Below, piece by piece: positions 1-8,200 of a DNA stretch of 37,459 nucleotides (position 1 is its first letter; the number at the start of each line of letters is the position of its first letter). The stretch spans positions 1 to 37,459 of the forward strand of contig JAEEXX010000006.1 of NCBI GenBank assembly GCA_016287985.1. The letters run 5' to 3'. Both the position numbers and the translations under genes were made by a program. Below the pieces are notes generated by a model. It did not search any database, was not told the origin of the DNA, and saw only the letters and a list, made by a program, of their open reading frames with translations. Source of the DNA: Candidatus Gastranaerophilales bacterium (GTDB taxonomy: Bacteria > Cyanobacteriota > Vampirovibrionia > Gastranaerophilales > Gastranaerophilaceae).

Positions 1-807
1 TCCAATTTCAGGCAGGAATATCTATGCGGGAACACACCCAACCCTTGCGTTTGGTGCAATAGCTTAATTAAATTCGGAGCATTACCTCAAATGGCAAGAA
101 AAAAAGGAATAGAATTTGATAAATTCGCAACAGGTCATTACGCAAGAATAATATATGAAAATAATAAATATGTTTTAAAAAGAGGATTGGACCCCAAAAA
201 GGATCAATCATATTTCTTATATAGATTACAACAAGACCAATAAGCAAATATTATTTTGCCTCTTGGGGAATACAAAAAGGAAGAAATCAGGACTATAGCA
301 AAAAGTTTTGGATTAGAATCAGCAGAAAAACCGGACAGCCAAGATTTTTACGGTGGCGACTACAACGAGCTCCTTAATTTTGAAGAAAAAGAGGGCAATA
401 TTGTTGATACAAAAGGAAAAATTTTAGGAAAACATAAAGGTTTTTGGAATTATACTATTGGTCAAAGAAAAGGTTTAGGGGTTTCAGCATCAGAAGCGCT
501 CTATGTTCTGGAATTAAAAAAAGATACTAACGAAGTCGTTGTCGGATTTGCAGACAAAACTTTTAATAAATCACTAATCGCAAATAATTTAAATTGGGTT
601 TCCATCGAAAATTTGACTGATACGAGAAAAGCTCAGGCAAAAATTCGCTCTACGCAACAGCCTGTTGATGTTACGCTAATTCCATATGAAGATTCTGTCG
701 AAGTCGTATTTGATGATTTACAAAAGTCCATTGCAATAGGACAATCTGCTGTATTTTATGATGGAAATATAGTATTAGGCGGTGGAATTATCGACGGAGT
801 TAAGTAA
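1..807 (+). pseudogene. mnmA: tRNA 2-thiouridylase MnmA (5'-truncated by window edge), reading frame interrupted by in-frame TAA at 241-243
   Basis: Frame 1 reads ...[108 protein letters not shown].., typical of MnmA. The stop falls inside a conserved block. Confidence 0.9.
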
Positions 808-916
808 ATATTATAAAATGTCCGAATTTTCTCAATTATATACAATATTTAAAGGATAAAAAACTTTTTAAAATATTGTTTAATTAACATAGAATAGTAT
901 AGAATCGGAGAAAAGT

Positions 917-1687
917 ATGGATATATTTGCAGTAGTAGGTATGTTTCTGGGAATAGGTCTTATCCTTCTCGGACAAGCAATGGAAGGCGGAAACATAGGG
1001 CAATTATTACAGATTACGGCAGCATTTATTGTACTTGGAGGTACATCAGGCGCAATTGTATTAAGTTTTCCGGCACCGATAATAAAGTTGGCTATATCTA
1101 TGCTTAAAGACGTATATTTCCCACCCAAATGTGATTATCAAGCTTTGATTACTGAAATTGGCGGCTTTGCAACAAAAGCGAGGAAAGAAGGTATTATAGC
1201 TTTGGAAAAAGAAGCGGGTAATGCTTCTGATCCGTTGCTGACACTCGGTTTAGGAGCTGTTGCGGACGGTACTGACCCGACTTTGGTTCGGGCAATGATG
1301 GAAAACCAGATAGAACAGTTGGAAGCAAGGGTTGCTAATGCCGCAAAAGTATTTGAATCGTTTGGCGGATATTCTCCGACACTTGGTATCATAGGTGCTG
1401 TAATGGGGTTGATTCAGGTTATGCAAAATCTGTCAGATCCGTCAAAACTTGGAGCCGGCATTGCGGTTGCATTCGTCGCAACTATTTACGGTTTGTTTGC
1501 AGCTAACCTTGTTATGATACCTCTTGGAACAAGAATTAAGTTTATTTATCAAGGTGTATTTTTATATAAAAATATGATACTTGAAGGGGTATTATCAATT
1601 CAGGCAGGAGAAAGCCCGGTATTAATAGAAAGAAAATTACGTTCGTTCATATTGGACGATAATAGCGGGAATAAGGCAAATGGCTAA
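917..1687 (+). CDS. motA: Flagellar motor stator protein MotA
   Basis: MotA/TolQ-type transmembrane pattern (GGYSPTLGIIGAVMGLIQVM..LGAGIAVAFVATIYGLFAANLVMIPLG); SD-like cggagaaa upstream; 8-bp overlap with motB. Confidence 0.95.
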   Translation: MDIFAVVGMFLGIGLILLGQAMEGGNIGQLLQITAAFIVLGGTSGAIVLSFPAPIIKLAISMLKDVYFPPKCDYQALITEIGGFATKARKEGIIALEKEAGNASDPLLTLGLGAVADGTDPTLVRAMMENQIEQLEARVANAAKVFESFGGYSPTLGIIGAVMGLIQVMQNLSDPSKLGAGIAVAFVATIYGLFAANLVMIPLGTRIKFIYQGVFLYKNMILEGVLSIQAGESPVLIERKLRSFILDDNSGNKANG

Positions 1688-2747
1688 AAAACAAAAGCAC
1701 GAAGAACCAGAAAATCTTGAAAGATGGCTCGTTTCATACGGGGACTTCATAACGCTTTTATTTGCAACATTCGTTGTTCTTTATGCGCTTGCACAAATTG
1801 ATGCTACGGATTTCGCCAAACTGGAAGAATCTTTGAAAAATGCATTCAGTCAGAATACGCTTCTTGATGGGCAACAAAGCATTATGGACGGAAGTGATTC
1901 TTTGTTTGATGAGCAGCAAGCTAATTCATTTATTCCATCACTAATGGTAGAGTATATAAGTCCTAAATATGAAGAATCTTCATTCAAGGAAATTGAAGAA
2001 GAAATAAAAGATTTAAAGGACATGGGTGAGCTTGAAGGGATTAGTTCTAAAATTACTGATAAAGGATTGCTGTTGACTTTTGATGATAAATATCTTTTTG
2101 CAGCAGGTTCTGCATATCTCGACAGCAACGCTAAAAGACTTTTGGATAAGGTCGGGGTTTTGATATGCAAAAAATTTGTACTTCACGATATGATGGTTGA
2201 AGGCCATACAGACAGCCTCGCAATAAGTGGAACTCAATATCCTTCCAATTGGGAATTATCAGGGGCAAGAGCTTGTTCGGTTGTAAGATATCTTATCAGC
2301 AGATTTCAATTTTCACCATCATTATTCTCTGCAACAGGCTATGCTGATACAAGACCTGCTGAAAAATCAATTTCACCAAAGGACCCTGCGAACAGAAGAG
2401 TAGAAATTCTTATATTAAGAAATAAATACAAGAATCAATTTGGTTCCAAGCATGATTTAACCCTGAGCCTTTCAAAATCGCAGCAGGATGAAATTCAAAA
2501 ACGCAGAGAAGCTATAATTAAAAATGTAGAAGGTGATTCAATCTCTCCTGCTGCAAGAAAACTTCTTAATGACAATAAAAAAAGAATTGAACAGCAGAAA
2601 AGTGAAAAATTATCAAAAAGAAATATGGAATTATATGTCAATATAGATAAAGAATCATCTAAAACGGATGATGACATGCCTGCAATAGAAAAACGTGTAA
2701 TTAAGCTTAAATCGAACATTCCGACTGATGAGGATTTTGGTTTATGA
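1680..2747 (+). CDS. motB: Flagellar motor stator protein MotB (OmpA-like peptidoglycan-binding domain, long C-terminal extension)
   Basis: N-terminal WLVSYGDFITLLFATFVVLYAL with the conserved Asp; OmpA-like MVEGHTDSLAISGTQYPSNWELSGARACSVVRYLI..RPAEKSISPKDPANRRVEILI. Confidence 0.95.
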   Translation: MAKKQKHEEPENLERWLVSYGDFITLLFATFVVLYALAQIDATDFAKLEESLKNAFSQNTLLDGQQSIMDGSDSLFDEQQANSFIPSLMVEYISPKYEESSFKEIEEEIKDLKDMGELEGISSKITDKGLLLTFDDKYLFAAGSAYLDSNAKRLLDKVGVLICKKFVLHDMMVEGHTDSLAISGTQYPSNWELSGARACSVVRYLISRFQFSPSLFSATGYADTRPAEKSISPKDPANRRVEILILRNKYKNQFGSKHDLTLSLSKSQQDEIQKRREAIIKNVEGDSISPAARKLLNDNKKRIEQQKSEKLSKRNMELYVNIDKESSKTDDDMPAIEKRVIKLKSNIPTDEDFGL

Positions 2748-3346
2748 TAACACATTCAATTGGATTGTCTCTTGCACCTAATTCTTCTGTGGAAAGCGGA
2801 GTTGCAGTTAGGGAAATTGCCTCAGGAAAACTCATTTATATGGATAAATTATTCTCAATAAATGATATTGCGTTATTTTTTGAAAATTACACTAACTTAA
2901 AAAACTCTATCATTCTTGTTTCATTGCCTTGGGATAACTCAATGCTGGAGGGGAAATGGAGAGTCCTATCTAAGCCATATCAACTAATTAATGAACATGG
3001 TAACTTTATTAACAAAGATAATTGGACACAGAGATTTTCGACAAGAGGAGCTGAACTTTTAAGTGATTTAAAAATGAAATGTAGTGAAATATACAGATTT
3101 GAGATATATTTGACACGACAAAAATTAAATTTATATTCAAATTTTAAAGAGCATTCAACAGCTGATTGCAAATTTCTTCAATCAAGCTTAAAAAATGATT
3201 ACGGTTTTGAAGAATTGCCGACCAATATGATTCCGGCTGCCCAACTAGAAGCAATTGTCGGAACAGTACTTGCAGAAAAAAAATTGCACTCCGAAACAAA
3301 AAAAATATTTGAATATAAAGGACTTGACGTAATCAATGTCTTTTGA
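2744..3346 (+). CDS. Hypothetical protein translationally coupled to motB; possibly RNase H-like fold (DUF429-like)
   Basis: ATGA overlap with the motB stop; GLSLAPNSSVESGVAVREI..IILVSLP..AAQLEAIVGTVLAEK loosely matches the strand/helix pattern of DUF429-type RNase H-like proteins. Confidence 0.75.
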   Translation: MITHSIGLSLAPNSSVESGVAVREIASGKLIYMDKLFSINDIALFFENYTNLKNSIILVSLPWDNSMLEGKWRVLSKPYQLINEHGNFINKDNWTQRFSTRGAELLSDLKMKCSEIYRFEIYLTRQKLNLYSNFKEHSTADCKFLQSSLKNDYGFEELPTNMIPAAQLEAIVGTVLAEKKLHSETKKIFEYKGLDVINVF

Positions 3347-3526
3347 TTACAATTACCTTTGGTATAGCATTGAAGGGAAACGTTTTTGTAAAGTCAGAGA
3401 AACGGTTATAAGCTAATTTACATATTTATCTTGTAAATTTTTGTTAATTTTTTAGATAATTAAGTCAATTTTTATCTTTTACCGGTTTTATGTGAGTACA
3501 TAGCAGTTAAATTGAAAGGGAAATTT

Positions 3527-4663
3527 ATGTCACAATGTTTAGTAATCGATCAGCCTAAGAGTGTTTATAATGCGGTAAACATCAAGATTAACAATCCAAA
3601 AGCGAATGTATCCGATAAACAAAAAAATGAGAATTATGAAAATAGGGAATTTAATGCGGTAAATCTTGAAATCAATGAACCAGAATTAAAACCTGAAAAA
3701 AAATCCATATACTCATACCCCACGGCTAATGAGGTTGTAACATATGATAGAGCCGGTGTTTCCCCAATTGATATTCCGGAACTTCCCGTCATACCTGTTG
3801 CATACAAAACGAGCTATACATATATTTCAACAGATTTAACTCCTGAAACAGTGAAAAAAGACGAGGATATTGTTCCAAAACCTTATATAACAACCATTGA
3901 AAATGAGAAATCATCTCCAAATGATAATATTAACTTCAATGGATTAAGCTTTAAAGCTTCTCAAAAACCGGAAATAATTCCTGATGCAGGAATTAAGCCG
4001 GCTATTGATACAAAAAAAGTTAACGAAAATCTTACTTCAGATAATTTTGATATACAGGCATTACAATTAAAAGAAATTGTCGATGCAGCATTACACGATA
4101 AAGAAAATGCAACTTCGTATATTTCTACCGAAATTTTTTCAAACATAATAGACATTATTGAAAAAGATACAACTACTTTAGAAGGACCAACGGAAGAACA
4201 ACTTAAAATCAGGGAAAGACTTATAATTTATGCACAACAAGCTCAAGAAGAAGTTGCAAAAGGAGCAAATCCTGATGATATCAAGTTCCCGCAAGATATC
4301 ACAGATAAAGATATTGCTAAAGCACTTGAATTAAGTCCACTTGAAATGGCAGAAAGAAACAAAGAATATGCGATTTCAGCATTAGCAGCTTTGGACAAAG
4401 TTTACATTGAAGAGTTTGAAAAACAAACCGGTAATGTTATTCCGTTAACGGACTTACCCGGAATTTCATCAATGGTAGAAACACTAAAGAACAGTACAAA
4501 TAGCGATTTAAGAATAACATCCCTTGTAGCACTAGGCTACATTGCACGTCCGGAATACGAAAAGGAAATAAGTGCAATCTTTAAAATAGCTTCTCAAGAT
4601 AAAGATATTAATGTAGCTTATGTAGCCTCTGTTATTCTTAATGGTGGAGAACCGGTTTCATAA
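3527..4663 (+). CDS. Hypothetical protein with low-complexity N-terminus and HEAT-like C-terminus
   Basis: ATG at 3527 with SD gaaaggg (the ORF-track start at 3512 is TTG). C-terminal SMVETLKNSTNSDLRITSLVALGYIARPEYEKEISAIFKIASQDKDINVAYVASVIL is HEAT-like. N-terminus carries two copies of an (Y/F)NAVN(I/L)xIN(N/E)P motif. Confidence 0.8.
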   Translation: MSQCLVIDQPKSVYNAVNIKINNPKANVSDKQKNENYENREFNAVNLEINEPELKPEKKSIYSYPTANEVVTYDRAGVSPIDIPELPVIPVAYKTSYTYISTDLTPETVKKDEDIVPKPYITTIENEKSSPNDNINFNGLSFKASQKPEIIPDAGIKPAIDTKKVNENLTSDNFDIQALQLKEIVDAALHDKENATSYISTEIFSNIIDIIEKDTTTLEGPTEEQLKIRERLIIYAQQAQEEVAKGANPDDIKFPQDITDKDIAKALELSPLEMAERNKEYAISALAALDKVYIEEFEKQTGNVIPLTDLPGISSMVETLKNSTNSDLRITSLVALGYIARPEYEKEISAIFKIASQDKDINVAYVASVILNGGEPVS

Positions 4664-6127
4664 AAGAGAATTATACATTTCCAGATACTTTTTAGCACTC
4701 TCTTTCCAGCTAAAATCTGCTTGCATTGCACTTTTGCGCATTGCATTTAAAGTGTATTTATCTTCATAAACATTGATTGCACAGCAAATTGCATCTTTCA
4801 TCGAATTTCCGTCATAACCCCAGAATTTAAAACCGTTTGAATTATCAAGCGGGTAACCTATTACAGTGTTTTCCAACCCTCCCACTGCTCTGACAATAGG
4901 AAGTGTACCATACCTCATTGCTATTAGCTGGGATAACCCGCAAGGTTCGAATTTTGATGGCATCAGGAAAAAATCCGCCCCCGCATATATTCTGTTTGCC
5001 AAATCTCCTTTATAACCTGCATATGCCCTAATATTTTTGGTATTATTTGATAGCCAAATAAATAAATTTTCGTAATCTTTTTCGCCGGAACCTAAAAAGA
5101 TAAAATCGGCCTCCAGATTTTGAAGTTCGTTTTCTTCTTCTCTTATCAAATCAAATCCTTTTTGGTCAACCAATCTTGAAATCATTGCAATTAGCGGACG
5201 ATTCGGATTATATTCAAGCCCAAACTCCTTCAAAATTTCTTTTTTATTTTCTTCTTTTGGGGTAAATTCTTCCGACAGATTTAAATCATTTGCAGAGTAA
5301 TTTTTAACAAGATTTTTGTCCGTTTTAGGGTTAAATAGGTCATAATCAATACCGTTCAAAATACCGATAAGTTTATCTTTATTGCCTCTAAGGGTATAAT
5401 CCATACCTTCACCGAACTCTGAACCCAGAATTTCTTCTGCATATTTAGGGGACACCGTTATGATTTTATCAGCATAGTTTATGGCACCCTTCATCCAATT
5501 TACTTTGCCGTAATGCTCGCACCCCCATTCATTATATACAATATCTTTTCTCATATTTGCGAATTCAAGAATATCTTCAAACCAAACACCCTGATATGCA
5601 AGATTATGAATTTCAAAAACATTTTTGGTATTTTTCCAAAAATCATCATACTTATAATTTGCTTTGATATATAAAGGAATCATTGCCGTATGCCAATCGT
5701 TAGAGTGAATAATATCAGCCTTAAAATTAAGAGCTTTTGCATATTCTAATGTTGCAAGAGAAAAAGCTATATAACGCTCGTGTTCATATCTCGTATCCAT
5801 CCATTTAGGATAAACTTCCTGAAAACAAGAAAAATACCAATCATTCTGCACAAAAAACACATTTATATTTGTAGTCGGAAGTTTTGTCATAAAGAGTTTA
5901 AATTTATGCTGAATATTCCCAAAACCTATCCACATATCGGAATTTTCAAGTTCTTTTATTCCCCATTTTTCTTTATCAATACAGCCGTGGAGTGGAGTAA
6001 AAATAGCAATCTCAACATCTTTTTCCAGTATCTTAGGAAGGCTCCCGATAACATCAGACAACCCGCCCGCTTTAGAAAACGGAGCAACTTCTGCCGAGGC
6101 AAACAGAACTTTAATTTTTTTCTTCAT
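4658..6127 (-). CDS. glgA: Glycogen/starch synthase (GT5)
   Basis: MKKKIKVLFASAEVAPFSKAGGLSDVIGSLPK N-terminus and FEPCGLSQLIAMRYGTLPIVRAVGGLENTV C-terminal motif; ORF-track start at 6202 is likely too far upstream. Confidence 0.95.
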   Translation of the reverse strand: MKKKIKVLFASAEVAPFSKAGGLSDVIGSLPKILEKDVEIAIFTPLHGCIDKEKWGIKELENSDMWIGFGNIQHKFKLFMTKLPTTNINVFFVQNDWYFSCFQEVYPKWMDTRYEHERYIAFSLATLEYAKALNFKADIIHSNDWHTAMIPLYIKANYKYDDFWKNTKNVFEIHNLAYQGVWFEDILEFANMRKDIVYNEWGCEHYGKVNWMKGAINYADKIITVSPKYAEEILGSEFGEGMDYTLRGNKDKLIGILNGIDYDLFNPKTDKNLVKNYSANDLNLSEEFTPKEENKKEILKEFGLEYNPNRPLIAMISRLVDQKGFDLIREEENELQNLEADFIFLGSGEKDYENLFIWLSNNTKNIRAYAGYKGDLANRIYAGADFFLMPSKFEPCGLSQLIAMRYGTLPIVRAVGGLENTVIGYPLDNSNGFKFWGYDGNSMKDAICCAINVYEDKYTLNAMRKSAMQADFSWKESAKKYLEMYNSLL

Positions 6128-6220
6128 ATTCTCTCTCGCGATTTGTGTACTTGAATTATATGACCCGAGAAATAAAAAATCAATAGCATTGTTAAGCTTC
6201 AAAAATATATTTTAAAGCAA

Positions 6221-6661
6221 CTAATTCAATAGATTTGAATCCCTAAGTACCGCTTCATACCTGTACTGATTTTTTGATTCTATTTTTAATTCATCTTTCA
6301 ATATAGTTTTACCATTTTTGATTTTCAACAATTTTCTTAAGAAACTAATACTTCCATCGACATTTTCTCTGGTTTTTTCAATACAATATGACTTTACACC
6401 CCCTGGAAAATGAGAACACATAGCTCTCGTTTCTTTTGTTTCGACAGCGCCATTTCTGCATACTCTTATTATGTACTCCGCTTTATCGGTGTACTTATTT
6501 CTGTATCCTATATAGATTCTTGAATTCCAGTTTTCACGATATTCTCGGATAACTTGATATCCTCTATCCAGCATATTCCAAATAGCATCATTTCTTTTTC
6601 TGCCATATTGCGTAAGATTATTTACTGATACATTATTAACATTAACAACTCTTGTTTTCAT
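6221..6661 (-). CDS. Hypothetical protein (146 aa)
   Basis: ATG at 6661 preceded by a strong SD (aaaggagcgcaaaatg read on the minus strand); the longer ORF-track version overlaps the divergent decarboxylase gene. Confidence 0.7.
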   Translation of the reverse strand: MKTRVVNVNNVSVNNLTQYGRKRNDAIWNMLDRGYQVIREYRENWNSRIYIGYRNKYTDKAEYIIRVCRNGAVETKETRAMCSHFPGGVKSYCIEKTRENVDGSISFLRKLLKIKNGKTILKDELKIESKNQYRYEAVLRDSNLLN

Positions 6662-6690
6662 TTTGCGCTCCTTTATTAAATAAAAACACA

Positions 6691-6725
6691 AAAATATATT
6701 TTTTGCTGGCAAAAAAATATATTTT
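6691..6725. promoter_or_regulatory. Near-perfect AT-rich inverted repeat in divergent intergenic region
   Basis: AAAATATATTTTTTGC-TG-GCAAAAAAATATATTTT; 16/17-nt arms with one extra A, between divergently transcribed genes. Confidence 0.55.
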
Positions 6726-6760
6726 CGAGTATTATATCCAATAGTGCAGGAGTAAAAATA

Positions 6761-8197
6761 TTGGAAAAGAACCTCAAAATCAATCAAGAAATTCAAGAAC
6801 AGCAAAAAATCAAAGCTCCTATTGTAGAAGCCTTGAAAAATGCTTATGATAATCCGACATATCAATTCCACATACCCGGACATACAAAAGGAAATGCTGT
6901 CTATAAAGAATTTAAAAAATTAATAGGGGAAAAAGCACTCAGTATTGATACAACTGACGAATTTGACAATCTGGGAACACTTCATCCCGCTACAGGACCT
7001 ATCGCAGAGGCACAAGAACTTGCAGCAAAGGCATTCGGCGCAAAAAAGACTTTTTTTCTGCTCAACGGTTCGACAGCAGGTAATCTTGCCATAGGTATGT
7101 CATTGACTAAGAAAGGACAGAAAGTAATCATAAACAGAAACTGTCACCGCTCTGCTTTGACAGGATTAATGATTTCCGGTGCAGAACCGGTTTGGATTTG
7201 TCCTTCGAGAATAGAAGATTGGTCAATTTGGGGAAGCATAGAAGCTTCCAAGATTGAAAAAGCACTTCAAGAAAATGACAATGTCGGACTTGTTTGGATT
7301 ACTAACCCAACATATGAAGGCGTGGTTTCCGACATAAAATCAATAAGCGAAGTATGCAAAAAATACAATGTTCCGTTAGTTGTAGATGAAGCCCATGGTT
7401 GCTTATGGAACTTTAATCCTCATTTACCTCAAACTGCTCTTAAATTGGGTGCAGATATAGTAGTACATTCACTGCATAAAACGGGCGGAAGTATGAGCCA
7501 AAGTTCAATGCTACATATTGCAAAAGATTCAATTATCAATCCGGATAATGTTGAAAAGGCTCTGAAACTTTTACACACAACGAGTCCTTCCTTAATGCTC
7601 TTGGCGAGTTTAGATTCAGCAAGGGCTGTCCTAGAATCAAAATCCGGTCAAACAATGCTTGAAAGAACAATAAAAAATGCAAAATACTTAAGAAGCCGAC
7701 TGGATAACATTCCGAACCTTCATCAACTGAAAACTTCCTTCGGATATATGACAGATGTCACAAAAGTGTTTATAAAAATTGACGGACTTTCAGGTAAACG
7801 CTTGGAATCAATATTGGAAATAGACTATGGTATTGAAGTCGAATCTGCTTCCGATGTTGGGGTCTTGATTCTTTGCAACCTCGGAAATAAACATTCCGAC
7901 TTCGTTTATCTTGCAGATGCTTTGGAAAAAATCGCTTCCGCAAACCATAAGGATATTTATTATCTGGAAAACAGAAAACATATGCCTATGCTTGAACCAC
8001 AAATAAAAATGAGCCTCAGAGATGCATATTATGCGGAAAAAGAAACAATTAGTAAAGCTGATGCGATTGGAAGAATTTCTGCCGAAGTTATTGCAGAGTG
8101 TCCTCCGGGAATTTCGATTCTGCTCCCCGGAGAATTAATAACGGAAGCCCATATGCCATACTTGAATGATTACGAAGAGTTGGAAGTTGTGAAATAG
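6761..8197 (+). CDS. Orn/Lys/Arg decarboxylase family (PLP-dependent; SpeA/lysine decarboxylase-like)
   Basis: FHIPGHTKGNAVYKEF, DTTDEFDNLGTLHPATGPI, VDEAHG, VHSLHKTGGSMSQSSMLH (PLP Lys). TTG start with GGAG 8 nt upstream. Confidence 0.92.
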   Translation: MEKNLKINQEIQEQQKIKAPIVEALKNAYDNPTYQFHIPGHTKGNAVYKEFKKLIGEKALSIDTTDEFDNLGTLHPATGPIAEAQELAAKAFGAKKTFFLLNGSTAGNLAIGMSLTKKGQKVIINRNCHRSALTGLMISGAEPVWICPSRIEDWSIWGSIEASKIEKALQENDNVGLVWITNPTYEGVVSDIKSISEVCKKYNVPLVVDEAHGCLWNFNPHLPQTALKLGADIVVHSLHKTGGSMSQSSMLHIAKDSIINPDNVEKALKLLHTTSPSLMLLASLDSARAVLESKSGQTMLERTIKNAKYLRSRLDNIPNLHQLKTSFGYMTDVTKVFIKIDGLSGKRLESILEIDYGIEVESASDVGVLILCNLGNKHSDFVYLADALEKIASANHKDIYYLENRKHMPMLEPQIKMSLRDAYYAEKETISKADAIGRISAEVIAECPPGISILLPGELITEAHMPYLNDYEELEVVK

Positions 8198-8200
8198 GAA

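Noticed and set aside
241-243. Stop-codon recoding in mnmA
   Set aside because: All other genes end normally at TAA and no recoding element is visible; a mutation or sequencing error is simpler.
3350-3420. Possible c-di-GMP-type riboswitch (gggaaac...gtaaagtc...cggtta)
   Set aside because: Only loose resemblance to GEMM motifs; required conserved core and pairing could not be established by eye.
5780-6154. 124-aa plus-strand ORF
   Set aside because: Fully antisense to the well-supported glgA coding region; no SD and unnatural composition.
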